A stretch of DNA of 64,000 bases from Mycolicibacter sinensis (GCF_001667375.1 NZ_LZIN01000052.1:1-64000); one strand, 5' to 3'; positions 27,334 to 37,766 are shown, counted from the first letter of the stretch. Made by a program: numbers and translations. The notes: generated by a model from the sequence alone, not told the origin.

Positions 27334-27783
27334 ATGTTCGACCCGTGCCCGCCGTTCGACGAGGAGTCGGCGCAGCGTAAGGTCGCCGCCGCCGAGGACG
27401 CCTGGAACACCCGCGACCCCGACCGGGTGGCGCAGGCCTACACCGACGACTCGGTCTGGCGTAATCGCGACGAGTTCATCAGCGGGCGCGCCGAAATCGC
27501 GGCGTTCCTGCGACGCAAGTGGGAGCGTGAGCGCGACTACGCACTGCGTAAAGAGCTGTGGTGTTATCACGGCAATCGGATCGCGGTGCGCTACCAGTAC
27601 GAAAGCCGGGACGCCGACGGTCAGTGGTGGCGCAGCTACGGCAACGAGCTGTGGGAGTTCGCCGACGACGGCCGGATGAGCCGCCGCGAGTCCAGCATCG
27701 ACGACGTCGCCATCACCGAAGATCAGCGCCGGATCTTCGGGTCCCGCCCGGACAGCGAACGAAATTCGCTGCCCCTGCGGTGA
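27334..27783 (+). CDS. DUF1348 NTF2-like protein
   Basis: A 149-residue NTF2-like fold protein: AEDAWNTRDPDRVAQAYTDD, SVWRNRDEFISGRAEIAAFL and RIAVRYQYESRDADGQWWRS are the DUF1348 signature. Most relatives are uncharacterised and may be small enzymes or ligand carriers. AAGGGAGG six bases upstream fixes the start. Third gene of the regulator-NMO run. It ends exactly where the convergent LGFP gene ends. Confidence 0.87.
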   Translation: MFDPCPPFDEESAQRKVAAAEDAWNTRDPDRVAQAYTDDSVWRNRDEFISGRAEIAAFLRRKWERERDYALRKELWCYHGNRIAVRYQYESRDADGQWWRSYGNELWEFADDGRMSRRESSIDDVAITEDQRRIFGSRPDSERNSLPLR

Positions 27784-29736
27784 TCAGCCCGCCCTGGTGA
27801 ATCCGTTGAGCCGGGCGGCATCCTCGGAGGCGAACCAGATCTCGGCGAGCGTGTCGTCGTACAGGGCGTTCTGCGGCGTGTAGTAGAGCCCCGAGCCGAT
27901 GTTCGCCTTGATCGGGTAGCCGTCCGGCTGCTGGTAGGGGTCATCCAGCGGCAGGTGCATCACCGGATGGACCGACTCGTCGGCGCCCAAGCTGCGCCGG
28001 CCCGCGCCGAATGTCCGAGGTTGTGCCCCCGAGCCGAAAGCGCGCGATTCGCTGCCCGAAGCCCCGTGCCCCACGGCGTGCCGGCCGGTACCGCCCAGAT
28101 CCTCCTCGGTCACCACCCGCGTCGGCGCGGTGTCCGCCTCGTCCTCGTCGTCGGGTTCGTCGCCGGCCTCGGGTTCGCCGTAGTGCAGCCAGGGCGCATC
28201 CGGAATCGACTGATCCGATGACTCCTCGGGTGCCGCACCGAACGACGAGCGGCCGTACCGGCTCGGCAGTCGAACCGTGCCCTCGTGGTCCTGCTGCTCC
28301 TGGTGGGCCCACGCCTCGTCATCGTCGTCGTAGTCGTCGCGGACCGGGGCGGGCACCGCGACCGGCGCCCGCTCCTCGGGTGCCGCGGCCGGCCGGCGGC
28401 GCTGCCACCACATCGCCGCGGCTGCCAGCGCCCCCAGCACCACCAGCACCGCGACCGGGATCAGCACCCACAGCCAGTTCCAGTGCGACTCCTTGGCGGT
28501 GCCGGGCGCCGTGGACGTGCTGCTGTTGGGCAGGTTCATCCCCGGAATCTGCAAGCCCGACAAGGCGTGCGCCAGTTCGGCCGGTTCGGCGCTGAAGGTG
28601 TTGGTCGTCTGGTTCCAGGAGATCGCCCCACCGGTGAACTTCTGCGTAACCACGTCACCGTCGAGGGCTTGATCGCCCACCGGGGCGCCCAGCTTCCCGG
28701 ACGCGCCGTCGAGCTTGTCCCAGGCGGCCTTCATCGCGCTGCGCACCACAAAGGCGCCGTTGTCCGGGCTGAAGAAGATCACCGGATCGTCGTCGGCGGC
28801 AAAGGAATTGAACTTGCTTCCGGGGATGGAACCGTCGGCCGTACTGGTGATGGGGAAGCCCAGATCGCTGCCGGCCGGACCGCCCAGCGACTCGTATTTG
28901 GCCAACACGTCGCCTTCGACCGCGTTGGCTCCGGTGGCCGGCGAGAAGTAGACCTTGCCGTGCGCGAAATCCTGGCCCACGCCGTCGCTGCCGACCACGT
29001 ACTCGTCGCCCTGCTTGGCGCCGAGCGCGCCCGAGGGGCCGCCGGCGGTGCGCCACGCCTGGTCGATGGCCGCGGTCGGGTCGAGCTGAACCTGCAGGTC
29101 GGCCAGCTGGGCGGCCAGCTCCGGCGGCACCGTGGTGAACGTCTTGGTCGCCCCGTCGAAGGACAGCGCGCCGGCGCTGAACTTCTGGGTCACCACCGCG
29201 CCGTCGTAGTTCTCGTCCTCGACCGGCACCCCGAGCGGGCCGGTGGAGCTGCCCAATTTGTCCCAGCCGGCGTTGATCGGGCCGCGGACCACGTGGGCGC
29301 CGTGCTCGGGCGTCCAGAAGATCACCGGGTTGTCGCGACCGGAGAAGATCGCCACACGGCTGCCCGGGACCAGACCCGGCACTTCGTCGATGTTGGGAAA
29401 CCCGAGGTCGTTGGTGGCCGCCCCGCCCAGGGCCTCGTACTTGTCGAGGATGGCCCCATAGAGCGCCTTGGCACCGGTTTCGGGGGTGAAGAACATCGTG
29501 CCGCCAGCGAAGTCCTGGGCGAATCCGGCCCCGGCCGGGTGCACGTCGCCCTTGGGCGGGCCCAGCGGTGAGCCATCGCCGCCGGCGGCCTGCCATGCCG
29601 CGGTGATGGCGTCGCGGGCGTCGCTGTCGGGTGTCGCCGCCGCGGTCTGCACCGACAGCAGCACGGTGACCGTCGTCGCGAGGCCGAGCGCAATGCGCAC
29701 CGCCGTCTTGCCGAACCGATCTTTCCGACTAGTCAC
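27784..29736 (-). CDS. LGFP-repeat membrane protein (Rv2721c-like)
   Basis: A 650-residue envelope protein. It has an N-terminal signal segment (AVRIALGLATTVTVLLSVQT), then extracytoplasmic LGFP-type repeats, seen as DKYEALGGAATNDLGFPNID, GPLGVPVEDENYDGAVVTQK, AKYESLGGPAGSDLGFPITS and GKLGAPVGDQALDGDVVTQK. A helix near residues 412-437 (WLWVLIPVAVLVVLGALAAA) precedes a ~210-residue acidic, presumably cytosolic tail. LGFP repeats are linked with the mycolate cell wall. GGGAGGG upstream of the GTG at 29736 supports the start. In M. tuberculosis this gene directly follows lexA; here four extra genes intervene. Confidence 0.87.
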   Translation of the reverse strand: MTSRKDRFGKTAVRIALGLATTVTVLLSVQTAAATPDSDARDAITAAWQAAGGDGSPLGPPKGDVHPAGAGFAQDFAGGTMFFTPETGAKALYGAILDKYEALGGAATNDLGFPNIDEVPGLVPGSRVAIFSGRDNPVIFWTPEHGAHVVRGPINAGWDKLGSSTGPLGVPVEDENYDGAVVTQKFSAGALSFDGATKTFTTVPPELAAQLADLQVQLDPTAAIDQAWRTAGGPSGALGAKQGDEYVVGSDGVGQDFAHGKVYFSPATGANAVEGDVLAKYESLGGPAGSDLGFPITSTADGSIPGSKFNSFAADDDPVIFFSPDNGAFVVRSAMKAAWDKLDGASGKLGAPVGDQALDGDVVTQKFTGGAISWNQTTNTFSAEPAELAHALSGLQIPGMNLPNSSTSTAPGTAKESHWNWLWVLIPVAVLVVLGALAAAAMWWQRRRPAAAPEERAPVAVPAPVRDDYDDDDEAWAHQEQQDHEGTVRLPSRYGRSSFGAAPEESSDQSIPDAPWLHYGEPEAGDEPDDEDEADTAPTRVVTEEDLGGTGRHAVGHGASGSESRAFGSGAQPRTFGAGRRSLGADESVHPVMHLPLDDPYQQPDGYPIKANIGSGLYYTPQNALYDDTLAEIWFASEDAARLNGFTRAG

Positions 29737-29935
29737 CAGGCCCTCCCAGGCACCGCACTCGACGCAAATGTTTCCGGCATAAACTTTCCCGCAATCGACC
29801 CGTATTGCGAAGCGAAGTCATCGATATTGCGGAAACAGATACCTAGCCGATGCCGAATCGATGCCGACGCCACCACCCGCCAGCGAGCGCCCGATAGCGC
29901 CGAATGCGCAGCTCAGGCCACTGATCACCAAGGGG

Positions 29936-31096
29936 CTAGACACCCAGGCTGCGGCCGATGATCTCCTTCATGATCTCGGTGGTGCCGCCATAGATCGTCT
30001 GCACCCGGGCATCCAGGTAGGCCCGGGCGATCGGGTATTCGCGCATGTAGCCGTAGCCGCCGTGCAGCTGCAGGCAGCGGTCGATCAGGTGGACCTGCTT
30101 CTCGGTGCTGTACCACTTGGCCATCGCGGCCTGCTCCACGGTCAGCTGCTTGTCCAGGTGCAGCCGGATGAACTCGTCGACCATCATCCGCACCACGGTG
30201 GCCTCGGTGGCCAGCTCGGCCAGCAGGAAACGGCTGTTCTGGAAGCTGCCGATCGGCTTGCCGAACGCCTTGCGTTCCTTGGTATAGGTGATGGTCTGCT
30301 CGAGGGTGGCCTCCATCGCCGCGGCGGCCATGATCGCGATCGAGATCCGTTCCTGGGGCAGGTTCTGCATCAGGTAGATGAAGCCCATGCCCTCCTGGCC
30401 GAGCAGGTTCTCGACCGGCACGTGCACGTCGGTGAACGACAGCTCGGCGGTGTCCTGGGCGTCCAGCCCGATCTTGTCCAGGTGGCGTCCGCGCTCAAAG
30501 CCCTCCATGCCGCGCTCCACCACCAGCAGGCTGAAGCCCTGCGCGCCCTTCTCCGGGTCGGTCTGGGCGACGACGATGACCAGGTCGGAGTGGATGCCGT
30601 TGGTGATGAACGTCTTCGACCCGTTCAGCACGTAGTGGTCGCCCTGTTTGACCGCCCGGGTCTTGATGCCCTGCAGGTCGCTGCCGGTTCCAGGCTCGGT
30701 CATCGCGATCGCGGTGATCAGTTCACCGGTGCAGAACTTGGGCAGCCAGCGCTGCTTCTGCTCGTCGTTGCACAGTTCCAGCAGGTAGGGCGCACAGACA
30801 TCGTTGTGCAGACTGAACCCGATGCCGCTGTAGCGGCCCGCGGTGGTCTCCTCGGTGATGATCGTGTTGTAACGGAAGTCCGGATTGCCGCCGCCGCCGT
30901 ACTCCTCGGGCACCGCCATGCCCAAAAAGCCCTGCTTGCCGGCTTCGAGCCAGACGCCGCGGTCGACGATCTTGGCCTTCTCCCACTCCTCGTGGTGCGG
31001 CGCGACGTGGCGGTCCAAAAACGCCCGGTAGGACTCCCGGAACAGCTCGTGCTCAGGCTCGAACAGGGTTCGCTGGTACTTGATTGCGGCGCTCAT
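29936..31096 (-). CDS. fadE20: Acyl-CoA dehydrogenase FadE20
   Basis: FAD enzyme catalysing alpha-beta dehydrogenation of acyl-CoA in beta-oxidation. It has 386 residues, exactly the length of Rv2724c. Conserved parts are ITAIAMTEPGTGSDLQGIKT (FAD/substrate loop), YVLNGSKTFITNGIHSDLVI, the helical C-terminal domain with the catalytic-base region LQLHGGYGYMREYPIARAYL, and DARVQTIYGGTTEIMKEIIG. The frame continues upstream of 31096, but MSAAIKYQRTLFEPEHE is the family start. Confidence 0.93.
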   Translation of the reverse strand: MSAAIKYQRTLFEPEHELFRESYRAFLDRHVAPHHEEWEKAKIVDRGVWLEAGKQGFLGMAVPEEYGGGGNPDFRYNTIITEETTAGRYSGIGFSLHNDVCAPYLLELCNDEQKQRWLPKFCTGELITAIAMTEPGTGSDLQGIKTRAVKQGDHYVLNGSKTFITNGIHSDLVIVVAQTDPEKGAQGFSLLVVERGMEGFERGRHLDKIGLDAQDTAELSFTDVHVPVENLLGQEGMGFIYLMQNLPQERISIAIMAAAAMEATLEQTITYTKERKAFGKPIGSFQNSRFLLAELATEATVVRMMVDEFIRLHLDKQLTVEQAAMAKWYSTEKQVHLIDRCLQLHGGYGYMREYPIARAYLDARVQTIYGGTTEIMKEIIGRSLGV

Positions 31097-31189
31097 CGCC
31101 TGCCCTCCGGGATCGACGGAATCTTTCCGACGACAATAGACCAACCGGATGGTTGGGAGGGCAGAGGCCCGCGTTGACCGCCGAAGTGG

Positions 31190-32281
31190 TCACACCGCCC
31201 GCGCCTCCACCACACTGAAAGGCGACGCGGTCGGCACCACCCGGGTCATCGCAAACCCGGCCTGCTCGACAAGACCGCGGTATTGCGCGGCGGTACGCTC
31301 GCGGGCCGCCGCGCCTACCAGCATCTCCAGGTCCGCCCACTTGCCCAGGAACTCCCTGTCGTGCTCGGGAATCACCAGTTCGACCAACAACGCCACTGCG
31401 CCGGGCCGGGCCGCCGCCCGCACGTTCTGCAGAATCTGGACGGCCTGCTCATCCGGCCAATCGTGGATGACGTTCTTGAGCAGGTAGGCGTCCCCGCCGC
31501 TGGGAACCTGCTCGAAGAACGATCCCTCGACGACGCGAACCCGGTCTGTCACCCGGTGCTCGGCCAGTAGCGCCGGGGCACCCGCGACGACGTGCGGCAG
31601 GTCATAGAGGACCCCGCGGGCCTTGGGGGTGGCCGCCAGGACAGCGGCCAGCAGCCGGCCGTGCCCACCCCCGACGTCGACGATCGTCGGATAGCCACTG
31701 AAGTCGTAGGCCGACACCAGCGGTGCCACCGCCCACTCCGAGCCGCTGGTCATCGCCTGGTTGAACACCTCGGCAAGGTCGGGCTCCTGCGCCAGGTAGT
31801 CGAAGGCGGGCATACCGCGCAACTGCGGGACGACGGCTTTACCGGTCCGGACCGCGTCGGCCAGCAGGCTCCAATGTTCGCGATGCTGCGGTGACCCGAC
31901 GAACCGTGCCATGCCGGCCATCGACGGGAAACCGTCGCGGCGCAGGGTGTCGGCCAGCGCGTTCAGTTCATAGCGGCCGTCGCGGCGGCGGCGAAACACG
32001 CCGCGACTGATCAGTGCCCGCAGCAGCCGGGCCAGTGCGTCGGGGTCCGCGCCGACTCGGCTCGCCAATTCTTCGATGGGCTGCGGGCCGTCAGCGAGTA
32101 CGTCGGCGACGCCGAGTTCGGCGGCCACGGTGATCGCCTGGGACATCCAGGCGGTGAGGATCATCTCCATCATCACCGCCGGCGCCGGCGCAAGCCGCTG
32201 ATGGAGCCGGTAGAGCCGGTCGCGGACCCGCTCAACGGCGCGGACCAGCCGGGGCGGCGGCAACCTGGTGGGTGCAGACAT
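31190..32281 (-). CDS. Acetylserotonin O-methyltransferase-like SAM methyltransferase
   Basis: A 363-residue small-molecule O-methyltransferase. The N-terminal dimerisation winged helix (AITVAAELGVADVLADGPQP, RVGADPDALARLLRALISRG) is intact. The SAM domain has TIVDVGGGHGRLLAAVLAAT, GVLYDLPHVVAGAPALL, GGDAYLLKNVIHDWPDEQAV (catalytic His region) and LGKWADLEMLVGAAARERTA. Substrate unknown; hydroxylated aromatics are usual. It is the complete paralogue of the truncated fragment behind sigA. It is not in this place in M. tuberculosis, so gain here or loss there is likely. Confidence 0.87.
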   Translation of the reverse strand: MSAPTRLPPPRLVRAVERVRDRLYRLHQRLAPAPAVMMEMILTAWMSQAITVAAELGVADVLADGPQPIEELASRVGADPDALARLLRALISRGVFRRRRDGRYELNALADTLRRDGFPSMAGMARFVGSPQHREHWSLLADAVRTGKAVVPQLRGMPAFDYLAQEPDLAEVFNQAMTSGSEWAVAPLVSAYDFSGYPTIVDVGGGHGRLLAAVLAATPKARGVLYDLPHVVAGAPALLAEHRVTDRVRVVEGSFFEQVPSGGDAYLLKNVIHDWPDEQAVQILQNVRAAARPGAVALLVELVIPEHDREFLGKWADLEMLVGAAARERTAAQYRGLVEQAGFAMTRVVPTASPFSVVEARAV

Positions 32282-32356
32282 CCCTCGAGCAAACCACTGC
32301 CGAAGACGGCGGCACTAGGGTAGCCGGCTACTTCACTTGGACGTCTCCGATGCGGA

Positions 32357-33679
32357 TTACCGCGCGTCCGCCCCGGCCCGGCGCGGACCGCCCCGCCGTG
32401 CCGGTCGCTGCGGGGCTCCCGGCGCCGCGGCACGACGCCGCCGGCCGCTGCCCGATCCGCGGTTCTTCGGCGACGCGGGACGCGGCGGTAGGGCCGCCTT
32501 GGGGGCAGGCATCTGCAACGGGGCGACCACGCCGACCAACGCTTGGACTGGCATCGAGTCGACGCTGACCTGTTGCGCGGCCACGGTGATCCCGGCCCGG
32601 CGCAGCAGCACCTGGGTGTCCCCGCGCTGTTCGGGCAGCACCACGGTGACCACGTCGCCGGCGCTGCCGGCGCGTGCGGTGCGGCCCGAGCGGTGCAGGT
32701 AGGCCTTGTGTTCGGCCGGCGGGTCGACGTGGACCACCAGCTGCACCTCATCGACGTGCACGCCGCGCGCAGCGATGTCGGTGGCCACCAGCACCCGAGC
32801 CGCCCCGGTGCTGAACGCGGCAAGGTTGCGGTCGCGCGCGGGCTGAGACAGGTTGCCGTGCAGGTCCACTGACGGGATGCCGGCCTCGGTCAGTTGCTTG
32901 GCGAGCTTGCGGGCCTGATGTTTGGTGCGCATGAACAGGATTCGCCGGCCGGTGCCGGACGCCAACCGGTGCACCAGATCTTTCTTGTCCTGCGCCCCGG
33001 CAACATGGAACACGTGATGGGTCATGGCCGGCGGCGGCGCTGCGATGTCATCGACCGAATGCGATACCGGGTCGTGCAGGAACCGCCGCACCAATTTGTC
33101 CACCCCGTTGTCCAGGGTCGCCGAGAACAGCAGCCGCTGACCGGTGGCCGGCGTAGCGGCCAGAATCCGCGTGACGCCCGGCAGGAAGCCGAGGTCGGCC
33201 ATGTGGTCGGCTTCGTCGAGCACGGTGACCTGTACGGCGTCCAGGCTGATCAGCTTCTGCTTCATCAGGTCTTCGAGGCGCCCCGGGCAGGCCACCACGA
33301 TGTCGACGCCGCCGCGCAGCGCCGTCTCCTGCCGGCTCTGCGCCACCCCGCCGAAGATGGTGGTGACCTTCAAGCCGTAAGCCGCCGCAAGGGGTTCGAC
33401 CGCCGCGGTGATCTGAGTGGCCAGTTCCCGGGTGGGCGCGAGCACCAGGCCCGACGGCCGGTTCGGGCGTCGTCTGGTGTCGGCCAGCCTGGCTACCAAC
33501 GGAATTGAGAACGCCAGCGTCTTGCCGCTGCCCGTCTTTCCGCGGCCCAGCACGTCGCGCCCGGCCAGGGTGTCGGGCAGGGTACTGATCTGGATCGGAA
33601 ACGGCGCGGTGATCTCGTTGTCGTGCAGCGCCGCCACCAGTGGTGCGGGCACGCCGAGGTCAGCAAAAGATTTAGTCAT
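32357..33679 (-). CDS. DEAD-box RNA helicase (RhlE type)
   Basis: A 440-residue ATP-dependent RNA helicase. In order: Q motif (FADLGVPAPLVAALHDNEIT, APFPIQ), Walker A GRGKTGSGKT, APTRELA (Ia), VACPGRLEDL (Ib), VLDEADHMADLGF (II, DEAD), LLFSATL (III), ILFMRTK (IV), VLVATDIAARGVHVDEVQLV (V) and YLHRSGRTARAG (VI). The Arg/Pro/Gly-rich tail (SGSGRRRRAAAPGAPQRPAR) is typical of RhlE-like proteins in ribosome assembly or cold adaptation. An inverted repeat CCACCG-GATAT-CGGTGG at 33772-33788 lies in its upstream region. Confidence 0.92.
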   Translation of the reverse strand: MTKSFADLGVPAPLVAALHDNEITAPFPIQISTLPDTLAGRDVLGRGKTGSGKTLAFSIPLVARLADTRRRPNRPSGLVLAPTRELATQITAAVEPLAAAYGLKVTTIFGGVAQSRQETALRGGVDIVVACPGRLEDLMKQKLISLDAVQVTVLDEADHMADLGFLPGVTRILAATPATGQRLLFSATLDNGVDKLVRRFLHDPVSHSVDDIAAPPPAMTHHVFHVAGAQDKKDLVHRLASGTGRRILFMRTKHQARKLAKQLTEAGIPSVDLHGNLSQPARDRNLAAFSTGAARVLVATDIAARGVHVDEVQLVVHVDPPAEHKAYLHRSGRTARAGSAGDVVTVVLPEQRGDTQVLLRRAGITVAAQQVSVDSMPVQALVGVVAPLQMPAPKAALPPRPASPKNRGSGSGRRRRAAAPGAPQRPARRGGPRRAGADAR

Positions 33680-33905
33680 GAATGCGGTGCCTTTCCGGCA
33701 TCGGTGGGTGGGCGAGATTGCCGGTGGGCAAAATCGATCGCCGCGAGAAGAGCTTGTGCTGGACGCACCATCCACCGGATATCGGTGGTGAGTAAGCGTT
33801 CCACGACGTACCGGCGTCCTTTGACACCAGCGTTGATTGTGAGCCTAGCGCACCGGTGCGCGCAGCCCGAAACTGCTGTGACCGATCACACGCCGCGAAC
33901 GGCTG

Positions 33906-35306
33906 CTACGCCTGGCCGAATTCGCGCAGGCTGGCGGCCAGCGCGGCGGGGACCCGCGCGCGAATCCGAGTCCCGCCGTCACCATGCTCGGCCTGCTGCA
34001 CCCGGCCGTGTTCGTGTACTCGGGCCACCAAATCACCACGGCCATAAGGGATGACGACATCCACCGCGGTATCGACCGGTGACACCAGCTCCCCCATCCG
34101 GCGGCGCAGCGCGTCGATGCCGTCGCCGGTGCGCGCCGAAACGAACACCGCGTCGGGCAACGCCCGGCGCAGCTGCGCCAATGCCAGGTCCCCAGCGGCG
34201 TCAATCTTGTTGACCACCAGCAGTTCCGGGGCCGGCTGGCCGTCCCGCTCGGCGATCACCTCGGAAATCACCTGACGAACCGCACTGATCTGGCTCAGCG
34301 GTGCCGGATCGGAACCGTCGACGACATGCACCAACAGCTCGGCGTCGGCGACCTCCTCCAGCGTGGAACGGAAGGCTTCCACCAACTGGGTGGGCAGATG
34401 GCGAACGAAACCGACGGTGTCGGTCAGCACGAAAGGCCGATCGTCCTCGAAAAACCCACGGCGCGTGGTGGGTTCCAGCGTGGCGAACAGTGCGTCTTGA
34501 ACCAGCACCCCGGCGCCGGTCAGCGCGTTGAGCAGGCTGGACTTGCCGGCGTTGGTGTAGCCGACGATCGCCACCGACGGGACGTCGCTGTGCAGGCGGC
34601 GGCTGCGCTGGGTGTCGCGCACCTGCTTCATCGCCTTGATCTCGCGGCGCAGCTTGGCCATCCGCTCCCGGATCCGGCGCCGGTCGGTTTCGATCTTGGT
34701 CTCACCGGGGCCGCGCAGCCCCACCCCGCCGCCGCTGCCACCGGCCCGGCCACCGGCCTGCCGCGACATCGACTCGCCCCAACCACGCAGCCGCGGCAGC
34801 ATGTACTGCATCTGCGCCAACGCCACCTGCGCCTTGCCTTCGGCGCTGGTGGCGTGCTGGGCGAAGATGTCCAGGATCAGCGCGGTGCGGTCGATCACCT
34901 TGACCTTGACCGCCTTCTCCAGCGCGGTCAGCTGCGCCGGGGACAGCTCGCCATCGCAGATGACGGTGTCGGCGCCGGTGGCCAGCACCACCTCACGCAA
35001 CTCGACGGCCTTCCCCGAGCCGATGTAGGTCGACGGGTCGGGCCGTTCACGGCGCTGGATCAGCCCCTCGAGCACCTCGGAACCGGCGGTTTCGGCCAGC
35101 GCCGCCAGTTCCACCATGCTGGCGTCGGCTTCGGCGGCGCTGCCCTCGGTCCACACCCCGACCAACACCACCCGCTCCAGGCGCAGTTGGCGGTATTCGA
35201 CCTCGGAAACGTCGGCGAGCTCGGTGGACAGCCCCGCAACCCGGCGCAGCGCCGAGCGGTCGTCGAGGGCCAGTTCACCGGTGCTGGGGACCTCCGGATA
35301 GCTCAC
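33906..35306 (-). CDS. hflX: GTPase HflX
   Basis: Ribosome-associated GTPase that splits stalled or hibernating 70S ribosomes. In its ~466 residues an N-terminal HflX domain ([34 protein letters not shown]) is followed by the glycine-rich linker [18 protein letters not shown]. The G domain has [15 protein letters not shown] (G1), [13 protein letters not shown] (G2), [12 protein letters not shown] (G3), VVNKID (G4) and VSARTGDG (G5). The GTG at 35306 overlaps the dapF stop by four bases (GTGA); another GTG at 35318 would add four residues. Confidence 0.94.
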   Translation of the reverse strand: MSYPEVPSTGELALDDRSALRRVAGLSTELADVSEVEYRQLRLERVVLVGVWTEGSAAEADASMVELAALAETAGSEVLEGLIQRRERPDPSTYIGSGKAVELREVVLATGADTVICDGELSPAQLTALEKAVKVKVIDRTALILDIFAQHATSAEGKAQVALAQMQYMLPRLRGWGESMSRQAGGRAGGSGGGVGLRGPGETKIETDRRRIRERMAKLRREIKAMKQVRDTQRSRRLHSDVPSVAIVGYTNAGKSSLLNALTGAGVLVQDALFATLEPTTRRGFFEDDRPFVLTDTVGFVRHLPTQLVEAFRSTLEEVADAELLVHVVDGSDPAPLSQISAVRQVISEVIAERDGQPAPELLVVNKIDAAGDLALAQLRRALPDAVFVSARTGDGIDALRRRMGELVSPVDTAVDVVIPYGRGDLVARVHEHGRVQQAEHGDGGTRIRARVPAALAASLREFGQA

Positions 35307-36181
35307 AGCGCCGCCCACCAGCTCGGTGCGATGTCACCGCGCGCCACCAGTTCCGACGGGCCGCGCAGATAGCTGGTGGCCTCGGTGATGGTGACGCTGA
35401 CTTGTCCGCCGGGGATGTCGACGCGCAGCGTGCCGGTTGACGCGCCGCCGTGGGCCAACGCGGCCACCGCGGCGGCCACCGTCCCGGTGCCGCAGGACCG
35501 GGTCTCCCCCACCCCGCGTTCGTGCACCCGCATCGACACCGCGCCGTCGCGGGCGGCGGTCAGGATCTCCACGTTGACGCCGTCGGGGAACTGGGCGGGG
35601 TCGAAGGACACCGGTGCGGCCACGTCCAGGGCAGCCAGTTCGGGGGCCGACAACCCCGGGTCCACACACGCCAGGTGCGGGTTGCCGACGTCGACGCCCA
35701 GCCCGGCGAAGCGCCGCCCGCCCACGACGGCGTCGAAAGCCGGCCCTCCGCTGCCGAGCCGGTTCGGCTTGCCCATGTCGACGGTGACCTCGGCCCGCAC
35801 CGCGTCGGCATGGTGCACGGTCACCGGACGCGGCCCGGCCAGCGAGCCGACGACGAACTCGTCGCGGGATTCCAGGCCGGTGGCCCTTAGGTAGTGGGCG
35901 AACACCCGGACCCCGTTGCCGCACATCTCGGCGACTGACCCGTCGGCGTTGCGGTAGTCCATGAACCAGTCCTCGGCGGCCACCCCTTCGGGCAGGTGCT
36001 GCAGCACCCCGGCGCCCACGGCGGCCCCGGCCGTGGTCACCCGCAGCAGGCCGTCGGCGCCCAGGCCGCGGCGCCGGTCACACAGCGCGGCCACCGCGGC
36101 AGCCTTCAGATCCAGTTCCGCGCCCAGGTCCGGCAATACGACGAAGTCGTTCTGGGTGCCGTGGCCCTTGGCGAAAAGCAT
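35303..36181 (-). CDS. dapF: Diaminopimelate epimerase
   Basis: Epimerises LL- to meso-diaminopimelate for lysine and peptidoglycan. It has 292 residues, with paired active-site cysteines in [17 protein letters not shown] and [18 protein letters not shown] and the substrate-binding [15 protein letters not shown] and GNPHLACVD. The ATG at 36181 gives the family length; the open frame upstream of it lacks homology. Four bases separate it from the miaA stop, within the miaA-dapF-hflX run. Confidence 0.95.
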   Translation of the reverse strand: MLFAKGHGTQNDFVVLPDLGAELDLKAAAVAALCDRRRGLGADGLLRVTTAGAAVGAGVLQHLPEGVAAEDWFMDYRNADGSVAEMCGNGVRVFAHYLRATGLESRDEFVVGSLAGPRPVTVHHADAVRAEVTVDMGKPNRLGSGGPAFDAVVGGRRFAGLGVDVGNPHLACVDPGLSAPELAALDVAAPVSFDPAQFPDGVNVEILTAARDGAVSMRVHERGVGETRSCGTGTVAAAVAALAHGGASTGTLRVDIPGGQVSVTITEATSYLRGPSELVARGDIAPSWWAAL

Positions 36182-36185
36182 GTGC

Positions 36186-37091
36186 TCAGGATACGTGCCG
36201 CCACGCGGCCAGTGCCGCGTCGAGCAGACCGCCGGCGGCACTGTCCAGCCAGGTGATGCGGTGATCGCGGCGAAACCAGGACCGCTGGCGGCGCACGTAG
36301 CGGCGGGTGCCGATGAAGGTCGGCTCTCGGGCGCCGGAACCGTCACCGCCCGCATCGAGGTCGGCAATCACCTGGGCATAGCCCAGGGCCCGGGCGGCGG
36401 TGACCCCGTCGCGCAACCCGGCCGCCAGCAGCGTCGCGACCTCGGTGACCAGTCCCCGGTCGAACATCGTGTCGGTCCGGGCGGCCAGCCGTTCATCGAG
36501 AAGGCCGGTGTCGCAGTCCAATCCGATGATCACCGTGTCCCAGCGGGGGTCGCCGATGGTGGGCGCCGAAGCGGCGAACGGCCGCCCGGTCAGCTCCACC
36601 ACCTCCAGCGCCCGCACGATGCGCCGGCGGTCGGTGGGCAGGATCGCCGCCGCCGCGGCCGGGTCGGCGACGGCCAGCTCGGCATGCAACGCCGCCACGC
36701 CGGCCTCGGTCAGTCGCTGCTCGTAGCGGGCCCGCACCGCCGGGTCGGTGGCCGGAAACGACCAGTCGTCGAGCAGCGCCTGCAGGTAGAGCATCGACCC
36801 GCCGACGATGATCGGGACCGCGCCGCGGCCCGCGATCGCCTCGACGTCCTCGGCTGCGGCCTGCTGGTAGCGGGCAACGGTCGCGGTCTGGGTGACGTCG
36901 AGGACGTCGAGTTGGTGGTGCGCGATGCCCCGTCGTTCCGTCGGCGACAGCTTGGCGGTGCCGATGTCCATGCCGCGGTAAAGCTGCATGGCGTCGGCGT
37001 TCACGATCTCCGCGCCGAGCCGTTCGGCCAGGTCCAGCGCGAGCTGCGACTTGCCGGTGCCGGTGGGCCCCACGACCGCGATCGGCCTCAC
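36186..37091 (-). CDS. miaA: tRNA dimethylallyltransferase
   Basis: Adds dimethylallyl to N6 of A37 in tRNAs reading UNN codons. It has 301 residues: P-loop [80 protein letters not shown] and a C-terminal basic segment [13 protein letters not shown]. Its product is the substrate of MiaB, also encoded in this window. The GTG start overlaps the upstream stop (GTGA). Confidence 0.95.
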   Translation of the reverse strand: MRPIAVVGPTGTGKSQLALDLAERLGAEIVNADAMQLYRGMDIGTAKLSPTERRGIAHHQLDVLDVTQTATVARYQQAAAEDVEAIAGRGAVPIIVGGSMLYLQALLDDWSFPATDPAVRARYEQRLTEAGVAALHAELAVADPAAAAAILPTDRRRIVRALEVVELTGRPFAASAPTIGDPRWDTVIIGLDCDTGLLDERLAARTDTMFDRGLVTEVATLLAAGLRDGVTAARALGYAQVIADLDAGGDGSGAREPTFIGTRRYVRRQRSWFRRDHRITWLDSAAGGLLDAALAAWRHVS

Positions 37092-37756
37092 GGCTCCCAG
37101 ACCCCAACGAAGTAGCCGACGCCGTAGGGGGCGTCGCGGTAGAGCTGGGTGGCGGTGCGCGGCGGGGTTTCAGCCAGGCCGGCCAGCGCGGCGAATGCCG
37201 CCCTCCCGACGATCTGCGGCGGCAAGTCGGCCAGTGCGGCGACGTCGCCGGCGGCCAAGGCGTCGTCGAGGGCGCGCTGAACGCCGACGTCTTCGGGGTG
37301 GTGCCCGCCGGGTGCGGTCGGGGTCAAGGTGTTGGCGCCGTCGGCCAGCACCAGCACCCCGATCGGCTCTGGTGACTGCTCGATCCGGGCCCGCAGTCGC
37401 CTGCCGGCGGCCAGCGCGGCGGCCGGGTCGGTGCGGGCGTGGACCAGCACCGAGGCATCCGGCCGCAGCTGCCCGCGCACCCAGCCGGCGACCAGGGCAC
37501 ACAACGGCAGGTCGGCCGGTCGCTCGCTCCCCGGGGCCAGGCGCACCGCCACGTCGGCGCCGAATCCGGCGAAACTGCCGGCACTGTCCGGGCCGAATAC
37601 GCCGTCGGCTCCGGCGCCCAACGCCACCCAGCGCGGCGGCAGCGTTGCGGCTGCGGCCAGCGCCGCGGCCCGCAGCTGGGCCGCCTCGGGGGCGGTACCG
37701 GCCAGTTCGGGCACCAGCACCGGCGCCGACGGCACAATCGCTATCGGTCCCAGCAC
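37088..37756 (-). CDS. Class III extradiol dioxygenase-like protein (Rv2728c-like)
   Basis: A 222-residue protein with the LigB/MEMO-like outline: [17 protein letters not shown] at the N-terminus, [40 protein letters not shown] and [20 protein letters not shown]. The expected metal-binding His residues are only partly recognisable (GGHH, VHAR), so enzymatic activity is uncertain. The GTG at 37756 with GGGG five bases upstream was chosen over further-upstream extensions. It overlaps miaA by four bases, a conserved neighbour in mycobacteria. Confidence 0.75.
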   Translation of the reverse strand: MLGPIAIVPSAPVLVPELAGTAPEAAQLRAAALAAAATLPPRWVALGAGADGVFGPDSAGSFAGFGADVAVRLAPGSERPADLPLCALVAGWVRGQLRPDASVLVHARTDPAAALAAGRRLRARIEQSPEPIGVLVLADGANTLTPTAPGGHHPEDVGVQRALDDALAAGDVAALADLPPQIVGRAAFAALAGLAETPPRTATQLYRDAPYGVGYFVGVWEP

Positions 37757-37766
37757 GAGACCCCGG

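Noticed and set aside
33772-33788. CCACCG-GATAT-CGGTGG inverted repeat before the DEAD-box gene as a regulatory element
   Set aside because: Short, GC-rich and expected by chance in this composition; noted only in the gene entry.
36182-36367. Upstream extension of dapF
   Set aside because: It overlaps the 3' end of miaA, has no family similarity, and [13 protein letters not shown] is the normal DapF start.
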